Of a DNA stretch of 64,000 nt, positions 46,133 to 56,829 are shown in pieces. The DNA comes from Isoperla grammatica. Lineage: Eukaryota > Arthropoda > Insecta > Plecoptera > Perlodidae. The notes beneath the pieces are model-generated. The model was not told the DNA's origin and searched no databases. It saw only the letters and a list, made by a program, of their open reading frames with translations. The DNA lies in NCBI GenBank assembly GCA_945910005.1, contig OX246738.1, positions 26,699,303 to 26,763,302 on the forward strand, written 5' to 3'. Within the stretch, counting starts at the first letter, position 1. Each line of letters opens with the position of its first letter. Both the position numbers and the translations under genes were made by a program.

Positions 46133-46399
46133 CGCAAACTGGACTGGACTTTTGGTTACAAGAAATCTTTTGAGAAGTACGTAGTTAGAATGTTAAATAT
46201 ACTAGGGCCAAGCCTACATTTTCAAGATGTGTTACTTAGTTTTACCATCATCTGTTTGTTATGTTTATTGGTTCCACAATAAGCCACACCTAATGCTGGT
46301 ACAATATTTTGCAATTTCACTTCTCTTCAAGTCATTGGACCTCTCCCAAAGGGAGACTGTTAGTGATTCTGCTCTACCTCACAACTCAACCAGTAATCC

Positions 46400-46560
46400 A
46401 TTCACCTGATTTTTTCTCTTGTTTCATTCGAAGATGAATAAATATAGCAGAAGACAAGTACTAAAGATATCTGTCACCTCACATTCACCTGATTTTTTCT
46501 CTTGTTTCATTTGAAGATAAATAAATTAGCAGAAGACAAGTACTAAAGATATCTATCTGT
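46400..46560. repeat. Two-copy tandem repeat, 83-bp unit
   Basis: ATTCACCTGATTTTTTCTCT starts both units (46400 and 46483), and CAAGTACTAAAGATATCT ends both. Confidence 0.9.
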
Positions 46561-47091
46561 CAACAGACAGACAAGGACTGCACTTACCAAAACATAAACT
46601 GGTTTATTGTATATAGTAGGTAAATGAATGTGTGGACATGTTTATATCTTGAGTACTACAGTACTAATGAAACATCAACATCATAGGTAGATGAAATTGA
46701 ATTTTTTAATTATTTTTCAATTCTGTACTTTAAGTACAAGTCAACGATTATGAGTACCGTAATGGCTTTTTGGCTCATTTTAGCTGGGCAGCTGGCTCAG
46801 TTTTACAACCAAATGCTATAATCTAGTGAGATAGTTTATTTAGTACTAGTTGTTGAATTAATGTGAGTCAAGTGTCAACAAATGTTTTGTATCTTATTCT
46901 TATCATACTTCGGAATATAAGCTGTAAAATGCCCAACAATGGATGAAATTGTGAACACTTGAAAATACAAATCGATTTTAAATCCAAGAAGTTAAATGTT
47001 TATTTGTTGACACCCTGAAAGCTTCACCTCACTTGTAAGATTGTTTTTGTTATAGGTGTATAATAAATAATAATTAATAACGCTATTTCAT

Positions 47092-47215
47092 AGGAATCCC
47101 TGATGTACCCTGAGCTAAGTGACTACCTAGTTACTAGGTTGAATTAGGGTATTTGAAATTTGAATAGTTGGAAAGGAATTCCCGAGTGCTGTTATTACTT
47201 CTTATTAGGGCATGG
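47092..47215 (-). mobile_element. SINE family A fragment, 3-prime part
   Basis: AGGAATCCCTGATGTACCCT, then GTGACTACCTAGTTACTAGG and GTTGGAAAGGAATTCCCGAG, match the body of the copy at 7707-7820. The tRNA head is missing. Confidence 0.75.
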
Positions 47216-47984
47216 ATGTTCTTATGTTCTTGACATCTTTTTTATATTGGTAAATAAGTGCAAACCAAAATGTTTTGTTTCATGGTAAAAATACATATTT
47301 TATTTTTCTGATAATGCCTATTTTATTGAATTTTAATAATTTTTGTTAGTAGGTCTAAGTTCCTCTTTTTGATTGAAGGTACTATTATACTATTTTGAAT
47401 TTTGATATAATTTACTAAAACGGATCCAGAATGCTCGAGTGTAAATGCAATGTCGAGCTTGCTACATTATTGGGCCGAATATAGTAGTATATCAATGATT
47501 TGTTTGCACCTTTCACTATCTACCTCTGTCAACACCTATCGTAGTAGTCGTATACTGTAACGTGGGATGAGTCGGAGACGTTTGGGGAGCGGGACGAGGG
47601 ATTGCCAGCCGATGTCTGGTGATGCATCTACGAGAGAAATTACTAGGCAGTAAGAAAATATATTGCCCTAACGAAGCAAATTAAATAGGGTTGCTGTTTG
47701 ATAGGTAATCGATTATCGGTCAATATGATTATTTCCCGAAACGATCGATAATCGAATGGCGCAACTTCCAGCTGACTACAGCAGTCCGTGCTGAGCGTGC
47801 TCCATTTGCTTTGCTCGGTATTAAAAGAATGCCACAGATGACGCTCAGTCAATAAAAGAATACCTCAACCACCATCTGATTGCTCAGATATAATAAAAGA
47901 ACACAACCGACCGAGGTCGTGTCGAGTGTAGAAAAGGCGCCAAACGGGAGGGTCGGAGAGTGGGCATCAGTTACAAAATTAACT

Positions 47985-48162
47985 GTAATGCTTGTTGCAC
48001 TACATGGACGTCGACGAGCGCCGAGCGCCGGAAGTGAATGATCCAACCAATCAGGGCGAAGCGGCGCTTGCAAGCGCTGAAGTTGGTTGGTTCCAACTTC
48101 TTCGGATCATCTACTTCCGGCGCTCGGCGCTCGTCGACGTCCATGTAGTGCAACAAGTATTA
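47985..48162. mobile_element. Hairpin MITE just upstream of MRPL43
   Basis: TAATGCTTGTTGCACTACAT and GGACGTCGACGAGCGCCGAG at left are mirrored by GTAGTGCAACAAGTATTA and CTCGGCGCTCGTCGACGTCC at right, about 50 bp of arm with one mismatch. The arms continue as GGAAGTGAATGATCC against GGATCATCTACTTCC. It ends 201 bp before the MRPL43 start codon, in the promoter zone. Confidence 0.88.
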
Positions 48163-48363
48163 CAACAAAAAAGAACTGAAATTTAAACATACCGCGCTTC
48201 GCGCAACCTCGGGAAAGGACGCTGTGATTGGTCACTGCATGCGACCCACTGCCTTCCCTAAAAAAACAACAACGCGTAGGTATCGAGATCGAAACATCGA
48301 ATTTTTCCGTGGGATCGATTATCGAATGAAGATTCCGGAATCCGGAATGGTTTTGGTTTTAAA

Positions 48364-51300
48364 ATGTCAAATTCACATTTATTTCTTACTTCTGGGTTTC
48401 CAAGAGCTCCACTTCAAAATGGAATAGGTCGATATATAGGTCAATTACAAAGAGTAACGTTAAAATTTTGTAAAAATCATGGAGCAAGCAGAGGAATACG
48501 GTAAGTTGATGCTCAAATGTGTGGGTTTTGGTTAGGGCCTAACCTAACCTAGGCCTAGGCCTAGTAGCCTAGGTTCTAGGCATCCTAGTTACTACGATAA
48601 TTACTACGTATACCACGCACTTCAAACCTATCGACCCTTATCGCTGTCAATTGACCACAAATTATTCTTCTCATTTCCGTTCCAAGTGAAAGTAAAATCA
48701 TGGATGGTTAACATTCTCGTGACTTCTTGCCATAGGCAATAGGCCTAGGCCTAGGCCTAGCCAACTGAGAAGGAGGAAACGACAACAACCATTGGCGGAA
48801 TGCCCAAGAAGCATCAGCCTGTCCTAAGCCTAGACCTAGCCAAGGCTACTCCTAGGCCCTAGGCCTAGGGGCCTATTCCTGTGACAGGTCGATATAATTC
48901 CAGGTCTACAGTTTAAAGCAGAGACTACAGTAATGTGGTCTGAATTGAAATAGAATACTGCATCAGTTCAGTTCAGTTGAGTTTATTCACCATTCGTCAT
49001 GCAAAAATTGGTTTTCACAAAACTAAATCTAAAAATAATACACTGTTCTCGCACAGTCAACACATTTACGGCCCTAGGCCTATTAACAAGGCTGTGGCTA
49101 TTTAACCGTAATATGGAAAATTTCGTGTTCTAGTTTAACCGTAGGGTTGGGGCGAGTGCCCAAGAAACTAATGGACTGTATTTTAGGTTTGAGAATAGAG
49201 AGAGAGAGAGAGAGAGAGAACTTGAGAACCGGCCAAAATTGTCAAGGTTTTGAATCGCGACCGAACGATAACCGGGAAAGCAACGGAATGCTATGAGCCA
49301 GGCTTATTGGGTGACCAAGGAAGCTTACGGAATACTACGTTTGGGCTGATCGAGCCCGGTGTACCTTAAGGAATGCAACCAGTAACTATCACGTAGATTA
49401 CCTAGCATAGAAATCAGCCAAACTTTGTGTCATAAAACTTTTCCTTTCCACGTAATAAAAAGCTTTATCCACGAAGAATGCAAAGTATAATATCAACTAA
49501 TAATGACACATTAAACTTGTTTTTATTCAAAACCATTGAATTTATCTTAATTATTAAGTTCCCGGCTTGAAATGTGCCATTGTTAAATTGATGACATGGT
49601 ACAGCTGTACAGTGACCAAACATGTAGAGGGCAATTCCACGGTAACGGAATTACAATTGGGAGAACTGGGAACAACTAAAACATGAAGTTTTACAAATAA
49701 AGGAAATCCTTTTTTTGTTGCTTATGAATTAGTCATACAGGACAAAAATTATATTTTAAATATAGCAAATTATTTTAATTATTGCACATTTTTTTGAATG
49801 ATATTATGGACCTTTTCCACTTGGTAACGGAATTACGGTAAAAGTCCCAGTCAAAATAGTGACGTCACTATCAGTCAAAAACCTGTGAATTAAACAGTGA
49901 AGTTGTTGGTTTCTAAATTCTTTCATAATCTTGAAGGTTGACACTAAACACTATCTAAACTAAGAATTGTAAAAAATATGTTTTAACATTTAAAAAAAAA
50001 TGTTTTGTCTGGTAACGGAATTACAGGCCATGGTAACGGAATTACTCTTGTGAATAATAATATATAATACAACACAAAATTAGTCAAACTAAACACCTAA
50101 CAGTCAAATACTGGCACTTATAAAGTTTTTTCTTAGTTTTTATGATTTTTAATCATTTTTAGGGCCCAGAAACAATGAACTTCATGACGCCGCGGCGGTC
50201 CATCTGCGGTTCCTTTAGAATCTCCAAACTACTTTCTTCATTCACCTCATCTTCATCATCATCTTTAGGCCAAATGTACCTATCACCTTCCCCACTTAGC
50301 TTGGAAAGAAATCTTACTAAAAAGCTTTCTTCTCCTAGCTTGATCACCTGACCAGTGTAGGACAGAGTTGACCTTTTTTGGCAGTATTTGACAACAACCC
50401 ATGACCCAACTTGGATGTTTGCTACTGCCACCTTTTCTTTAGAGGTGCCTGGCAGAGCAAGACTTGCAACTCCATTAGGCCTAGGTGTGTCTTTCTCTTT
50501 TTCATTGGGCCTGATACTAGGATGAAATTGGTGTATTTTTATCTCACTTGCAGCGGCATCGCTTTTATATCGTATCACCCCTGGAGATACTTTTCGTACG
50601 TAGTGTACACTCTGCAAGGGTAAGGCAAACTCAGAAAGCTCATTTAAGCGAGTGATATTTTCTCTTATTTTTTCTTCAGAACAAAATAGCTCTTTTGTTT
50701 TTCCTTCAGTCATCAGTGCTGTTTGAAAAAAGTCTGTTGCATTCAAAACGTTCGCTTGACCACTCAAAACTTTCATCTTAACCCGTCGCTTCAATTCTCC
50801 ACCGATACCATCCACTGGCCCCTTGCCATGACTAGTGGCAAAGAAGTTCCACTCAATGTTTTCGCATTGTAAATGCGTCATGTTGTTCAAATGGCATTTT
50901 GAGAAAACAAAACACTGTTCTCTTCCAAGTCTTCTAGTAGGCAGTGGATGTTGTTGTTGTTGTTGTTGTTTCTTGCTGGTGCCATCTATTGATCAACTTG
51001 AACAACTAGTAAACCCAAAAAACCTAGCATCTAAGATAAAACCTCTATTACACAGCACTTTGGAATATAGTAATTCCGTTACCGTAATTCCGTTACCAAT
51101 TTTGTAATTCCGTTACCAACAAAAAAGCGTGATGAAATATGTTTTTAGTTTATTTATATTTTTTAACTTGATTATTAGGATGAAAAATTAGAAATGCATA
51201 ACTTTTTCATCAATTTCATATTCGGGCACTTTCATTATTTCAAAATTAATGTTTTATGGTAACGGAATTACATCACAATACGAACAATCTAAAATTGAGT

Positions 51301-54300
51301 TGAAATGGCTTTAAAAGATATAGATATATATAAATTACTTTTCTGCTCTTGTTGTCACATAGTAGCTTTACACTAGTGAAGAAATTTAAGGTTCATTGCA
51401 TGAAAAATGAATTTACAATTAATTATAAAATATATATATTATTTGAAGGAAAATACATGTAACAGAACACAATACGCACTAAACACTCTTAAAAATACAA
51501 ATCCTGGAATAAAAAAAAAAAAATGATATGTTTTCATATAGGCAATGTACAATTACATTGATATCAGTATAAACAAATATAAAAACATTACTTTTATTTT
51601 TTTCATCCCAGGGTCACTTAGCTGTGGAATTGCCCTAGATGCGCTCCCTGGCTCTCGAGTATGCACTGATTCACTCATCTCGCTTCCCCTCCAACTAATA
51701 ACCACATTCAGGAGCGGACTGGCGCTAAAAAGCAGGCCGGGCAAAACTACCACCAGTCAGGCCAATAATTGATTTTGCCAGGTTTTGGGGGGGGGGAATC
51801 AATTAATGTATACACAATATAGATGCATTGACACTCATCGAAATGCTGCTACATGGCGTATTGTCATAGGCGGACATAGGCCCTACATGGTATTCTAATA
51901 AATTAGTTGCTTTTTTAACAGTTCAGCCATCAGTCATCCATCATTGATAGCCTACTGGTACCTCCTTGATTATTTTATCTCGGTCTAGTCTATTCAAAAT
52001 GTCTTTATCACAAGCCATTAATAGCATAAATAATTCTAATTGGTTTTGGGTAGAGTTGCCATATTTTTAACTCAAGGTGGAGGGACACATCTTTGCAGAC
52101 AAAAAAGCACGGAGGGTTTGGGGAAGGGCCCAACAAAAGTGCTGCAGACTAAATTTAAAAAATATGGATTTTAGAGTGCATTCTGATTGTTTCAGAATAT
52201 TAATGCAACACAAAAATACTATCGTTTTTGTAGTGCAAAACAAGAAAGCCACGCACATCCCTTGCACGATTTAAGAACAGTTGGCACAGGTTCCAATTTG
52301 TCACACCCACCAGATCTGTTGTTAAATTATTTGAGGTGCCCGTTTCGTACAGCTGGGGAGTGCATACACAGCGTTAAGATAAAATAGCAGCCTGCCCTGT
52401 ATCATGCATGTTGTCTTTCGTTTATATCCCGTAGCCGACTAAGTTAAGCATTTTTATTTCGGTGGCCCTTACTTGAGCAGCAGGCCATTTCGGCGGGCCA
52501 GGCCACCAGGCATTTGCCCGGTTGCCCAGTGGGCCGGTCTACACCTGACCACATTTATCGTGGACAACTAGGCCTAATAATGGAAAAAAAGATTAAGGGT
52601 CAAATGCATAGTCGTTCCTCACATGCTCCTCAACTCAGCCTTTCCTCAGACTTGCCCAACCACCAATCATAGAGCAGCATTGCCATGTGGACTGCTCTGT
52701 GATTGGTGGTTGGGTGGGTCTGAGGAAAGGCTGAGTTGAGGAGCACGTGACAAACTATATGCATTTGACCCTTAGAGTTGGAACCAGTTAGATGAAAGAG
52801 TGGTGAGTCCATTACCTGATTAGTGATAACAGTTAAAAATTTAGGCCAAAGGAACTTCTAAGAAAATAGGCCTACCAAGAAGTTTGTAAACTGGTATAGG
52901 TAGGCCTACACTACTATAAGCGTATATACAAGTTGATACACTCATACTAGGCATACTAGTAATTATGTTGTGTTGATGTTATAAAGAATTTGTATTTTGT
53001 ATACATGTAGGCCTACAGTAGTTTTCTGCTTTTTATGTAGATATTACATGTTAATGTTCTGTAACCGAGTGAAGGAACTCAAAACCTGAACTAAACAAAT
53101 GCACGAAGACCAGAAACCGAAGTTCCCAAACGTAAACACTTGCCGACCAACCTTTAATTTATACTGACCCTCTTTATTTCTGACCATTTCAGAGAGTTTT
53201 TGGAGTCCGATCTTTTGGATTTTGCCAAAAACTATCCTGGAATTGTTGTTTACGTGAAACCACGTCGCCATCGAACACCCTGTATGTTAGCAGAGTACTG
53301 TAAGTATGGTGATCATTTTTATGCAGGTACGCTAGGGTTGTTATAAATTTTAATATACGTCATTGAATTCAGACTCTGTACGGGTCAGTCTCTGAATTCT
53401 ACTTTTTTGCTCTATGGATGGTATTATTAAGTACATTACGTGCATAACACAAATTTTGAAAGTACAACACATAAATTAAAATTGACGAATCTTTGTTTTT
53501 CTCTGATAGTGGTATACTCGACCTGCGTCAGCTTTATGTGCAAACATTACTAAAATTCCTTTTTAAAAGTAAGGCATCATTCCCCCATCAATCCAAGTGT
53601 CTTCCAACTTTAAAAAAAGAACTTAGTGCATGGATTTTGCCATCAGAATCCAGCAGAGATCTGTGTAAAAACCTTGTAACAAACACTTATTAATACTGTT
53701 GTCAATTGTCATCCATCCACTTGTTTTACTGTTTATATTACCATTATTGCTGGTACTATTATTATCAGTAGGCCTATTTTATTATCTTATTTAGCGACCT
53801 TAAACCTTTATTATTTTTGTTCTATTTGAATTTACTTTATAGGGTTATTACTAGGGATGTGCGGGTAGTGATTTTTTAACTCGGGTCGGGTTCGGGTCGG
53901 GTATGAAAATTAACCTCGGGTCGGGTATGGAAATTAACCTCGGGTCGGGTATGGAAATTAACCTCGGGTCGGGTCGGGTCGGGTCGGGTAGTGCTAAAAT
54001 TAATACACACGTATAGATCAGTCAAATATATTATAAGTAAAGTTTTTGGTAATAATTAATAAAAATGTATCAATCAATAGAAAATACGTTACATAAAATG
54101 TAGTTGTGTACGAATCTACGATCCGAATCTACTTCAACACATTCGAATTTTCTAATTATTTGAAAATTTGAATTTCCCGCCGTATTTCACGCCATTTCCG
54201 CCAAGAAGGCGGTGGGGAGTTCTGGCATATGGTCGCCATCTTTGTTTAGATCATGGTCAAATGTCAAATACATCGTGAAATCATGGTGAAATATTGTTAT

Positions 54301-56190
54301 TCACCTAGGCTACACTATATTCATGAAATAATAATAAAGTAAGATAGAAGGTAAGGCATCCTCATATAAATATCAGTTCCTCCCAAGCTTCCTCGTCTTG
54401 CAGCTTCATATTGAAATTCACAATTTCGACCAATCATAACCTCGAAATTATGTTGTACTAGGCCTAGGCTACCCGACCCGGTTTTTTCGGGCATAATTTA
54501 CGGCCCGACCCGACCTCGGGTAAATTTTGTTACCCGAAAAATACCCGTTTTTCGGGTACCCGCACATCCCTAGTTATTACTTATTACTTATTAGATATTA
54601 TCATCCACATCATTATATTTTATAATCATATAATAATTACCATATCATTCTTAACTGACCAGTAACTAATATTGATCCCAAAAAACATTCACTTGCCGTC
54701 TATGATAATTAAAATGAAATGTAATTTGCACCCACGTCACAAGCACCCTGCTCATGTGGGTACTCGCTTGCTCATTTACAGTTGATTCACAATGTTATAT
54801 GACTGTGTCTAGTACTATGCTACTGTTCATTATATGATTGTAAGCAAATGTAAACAGAGTAACGAATAAAAGCTATATTCAATCAATCAATCGATTGATT
54901 GATTGATTGATTGACACACTCAAAATACAGTAGGCCTACTTTTTAAACAAGGACCATGTAGCAATAACAATGTTTTGCAAATTTATCCTAATATCGCCAC
55001 CAAAAACATTCCTGAAATATTACGTGGCTAGAATCAGTTCGTAACCAAGTGGATAAACTGAGGGGGTAGACTGTAAATACAAATTTATTTATTTAACTAG
55101 TTGTTGTGTCCCTGTTTGAATTCAGAAACTGGCCTATGCGATACATCCGTCATGTTCAATCAGAACTAATTTAAATAAATAACTGTTGTCAGCCATTTAC
55201 AAGTGTAGGCCTATGTTGGTCACAGAATATAGGCAGATAGCAGCACTATCTCTGTAGGCCCCGCAAACGTCTTTACCAACTCTGTTTGCACTGGCAAACA
55301 ATTAAAGAAATTAGCATTTTGGTAAAATGCATCAGACAGCTTTTTTTTAATTTAGCCTTAGCTCTATTTAAAAAAAAAAAAATACTTTTTGTAATAAAAC
55401 TGAAATTATGGGGATACTTTTCTTCCTCAGTAAATGGAGAAAGAGAGTACATCAATTGTCACAAATTTAGCCTTAGCTCTATTAAAAAAAAAAAAATACT
55501 TTTTGTAATAAAACTGAAATTATGGGGATACTTTTCTTCCTCAGTAAATGGAGAAAGAGAGTACATCAATTGTCACAACTATAGTCGCGAAGAAGTAAAC
55601 AAGTGGCTTAACTTGTTGCGCACCCAGTCGGGCTTACCGACAACCCGCTTGCGTAAGATGTGGCACACTGATCACCCATCAATCCAAGGTCCATGGAGCC
55701 CATTTGTACACAGCGACCCACTACTGAATCTGACTCATTTTCCAAAGGTGAGTAGAACTGTTAACCGGTTCACTGAATACAAAACCGTCTGGACAACAAC
55801 AAAAATCACCAAGAATAAACAGTTGCATTGACCAAGATTATGTGGCTGAGGGAAGTGAAGCAAAAAAAACGGGCTCTGCTTTGTTTGGTTTTTTGAAAGT
55901 CTTCTTTTTTTCATATGCCCGCATTTACGGCTTACTGGGCCATCATGCATTTTCTGATATTAAAGTACATAATTCAAGTTGAATTTGTTCCCTAGTAGAT
56001 CTACTTTGCTAGAATACCGGAGACCTATACTTGGAGGAGAGCGAGTCACCAATTGGTTGTTTTGTTTTTATTCCAGGAAGAATTGTCTCAACCTCTGCAC
56101 TTACCACCCACTGCCACCGAACAATTACTACAACTGTTCAAGCAACAACAAAACATTTCTTGTGATCAAGCAGACTCTAGTAAATCATGA
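48364..56190 (+). CDS. MRPL43: MRPL43, mitochondrial large-subunit ribosomal protein mL43
   Basis: Four exons join in frame: 48364-48500, 53193-53299, 55545-55747 and 56077-56190, giving 186 residues (human isoforms are 159-215). It is a mitoribosome component with the L51/S25/CI-B8 thioredoxin-like fold. Exon 1 gives [20 protein letters not shown] and NHGASRGIR, the conserved start of the domain. Exon 2 gives [20 protein letters not shown] and [12 protein letters not shown]. Exon 3 gives [20 protein letters not shown], then [19 protein letters not shown] with the family-typical HTD-PSIQG-W core. Exon 4 is a less conserved Gln-rich tail ending QADSSKS. The first ATG upstream of the conserved block is used as start; the first 17 residues could serve mitochondrial import. 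A duplicated copy of the exon 3 acceptor lies 114 bp upstream and is also in frame. Intron 1 is packed with DNA transposons. Confidence 0.95.
49198..49222. repeat. GA microsatellite
   Basis: About twelve uninterrupted GA units in MRPL43 intron 1. Confidence 0.95.
49626..51640 (-). mobile_element. DNA transposon of unassigned superfamily with GGTAACGGAATTAC repeats
   Basis: The ends AGGGCAATTCCACGG and (inward from the right) AGGGCAATTCCACAG are inverted. GGTAACGGAATTAC recurs at about 49639, 49824, 50011 and 50032 on the left; on the right it recurs inverted near 51070, 51086 and 51100 and direct near 51257. The enclosed minus-strand frame (50890-50159) is described separately. No exact target duplication was found. 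About 2 kb, within MRPL43 intron 1. Confidence 0.7.
50159..50890 (-). CDS. Transposon-borne protein with [12 protein letters not shown] motif
   Basis: Open frame of 243 codons without stops. Near the N-terminus it reads [20 protein letters not shown] (residues 13-32) followed by LKRRV. An F-F-x-x-x-HGKG-x-x-DG-x-GG pattern is familiar from uncharacterised proteins multiplied by transposons in invertebrates, probably the C-terminal part of a transposase-like protein. The middle is basic and polar. The C-terminal third has [20 protein letters not shown] and FLVRFLSK, a small beta-rich segment like a Tudor or SH3-type barrel, then an acidic [10 protein letters not shown] run. The N-terminal portion is probably missing, because no in-frame continuation is seen upstream. 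It lies between inverted transposon ends. Confidence 0.65.
   Translation of the reverse strand: MNNMTHLQCENIEWNFFATSHGKGPVDGIGGELKRRVKMKVLSGQANVLNATDFFQTALMTEGKTKELFCSEEKIRENITRLNELSEFALPLQSVHYVRKVSPGVIRYKSDAAASEIKIHQFHPSIRPNEKEKDTPRPNGVASLALPGTSKEKVAVANIQVGSWVVVKYCQKRSTLSYTGQVIKLGEESFLVRFLSKLSGEGDRYIWPKDDDEDEVNEESSLEILKEPQMDRRGVMKFIVSGP
51709..52547. mobile_element. hAT-type element, TSD ACCACATT, MRPL43 intron 1
   Basis: Starts CAGGAGCGGACTGGC and ends GCCGGTCTACACCTG; the inverted ends match at 12 of 15. The 8-mer ACCACATT flanks both sides (51701-51708 and 52548-52555). Subterminal GGCCGGGC and GCCCGG motifs lie within both ends. The 66-codon frames inside are not recognised. Confidence 0.9.
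52585..52776. mobile_element. Hairpin MITE, same family as 5077-5256
   Basis: TTAAGGGTCAAATGCATAGT at left pairs with the right end TATGCATTTGACCCTTA. The arms CTCCTCAACTCAGCCTTTCC and CCAACCACCAATCA are mirrored to the right around a GCATTGCCATGTGGACTGC centre. It shares GCATAG ends, the AGCCTTTCCTCAG arm and the CAATCA core with the copy at 5077. Confidence 0.87.
53852..54572. mobile_element. hAT-type element with CGGGT repeats, TSD GTTATTAC, MRPL43 intron 2
   Basis: Starts TAGGGATGTGCGGGTA and ends TACCCGCACATCCCTA, a perfect 16-bp inverted repeat. GTTATTAC flanks both sides (53844-53851 and 54573-54580). The left subterminal region is a CGGGTCGGGT array (53881-53990); the right has the complementary ACCCGACC words. 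No transposase remains. Confidence 0.94.
55350..55578 (+). repeat. Tandem duplication spanning the MRPL43 exon 3 acceptor
   Basis: Unit 1 (55350-55464) and unit 2 (55465-55578) both run from ATTTAGCCTTAGCTCTATT to ACATCAATTGTCACAA and differ by one A in a poly-A run and possibly one T. Each contains the complete acceptor TTTTCTTCCTCAG and the first 34 bp of exon 3. The acceptors end at 55430 and 55544, 114 bp apart, exactly 38 codons. Using the upstream site keeps the frame open and would insert 38 hydrophobic and basic residues. Confidence 0.95.
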
Positions 56191-56402
56191 AATTAGACTG
56201 AGGCATACAGTAGTACCCTATGTGCATCCTTGCTAAATAGTGTTAGAACTTAGAAGTCTGCATTTTGTAAAGCAAACTTATGCATTCATTAATATTGTTA
56301 ATAATAGGTACTGTATTTATATGCTACAAACTTCCACTTGAAGATGTGCAAAACCCAAACCTTGATGTAACAAAATTTGTAATTTTTTCCCCAGTGGATG
56401 TA

Positions 56403-56408
56403 AATAAA
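56403..56408 (+). terminator. Candidate MRPL43 polyadenylation signal AATAAA
   Basis: The hexamer lies about 213 bp after the MRPL43 stop codon, before the next transposon. Confidence 0.45.
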
Positions 56409-56497
56409 TTACATAAAAATTAACAACAGGTTTTTATGATTATTTTAAGAGTGCAGTCAAGATAAAATGTTTTTCTAATACATATACACATAAGAAT

Positions 56498-56821
56498 TAG
56501 AGATGGGCACATTTTGGTGGTGTATCAAAATATCAAGATCACTATCGATGCAAAATGTTGATATTTTAGATGCATTGCATCGATATATTGACAAAAAATA
56601 TCGATTTGTCTACACATTCCTTGGATTGGAATGAAGATTAAATTTAGGAGATATAATATGAAAATAAGTAGGAGGATCTAAACCCATTCTCTTGTCAAAG
56701 GAAAAGTACTTCTTCAAACTTGAAATCGATATATCGATTCATATCGATAGGTACATCCGATGTATCGCCGACTGCAATATCAATATATTGGGGATCTATC
56801 GATATTTTTTGTCCATCTCTA
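56498..56821. mobile_element. hAT-type MITE with ATCGAT repeats, TSD ATAAGAAT
   Basis: Starts TAGAGATGGGCACA and ends TTGTCCATCTCTA. The 8-mer ATAAGAAT flanks both sides (56490-56497 and 56822-56829). The interior is full of TATCGATAT-like words. 324 bp and noncoding, just downstream of MRPL43. Confidence 0.92.
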
Positions 56822-56829
56822 ATAAGAAT

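Noticed and set aside
48479..48500. Start codon in MEQAEEY as first exon of another gene
   Set aside because: The same bases in another frame give NHGASRGIR, which joins MRPL43 exon 2 in the right phase.
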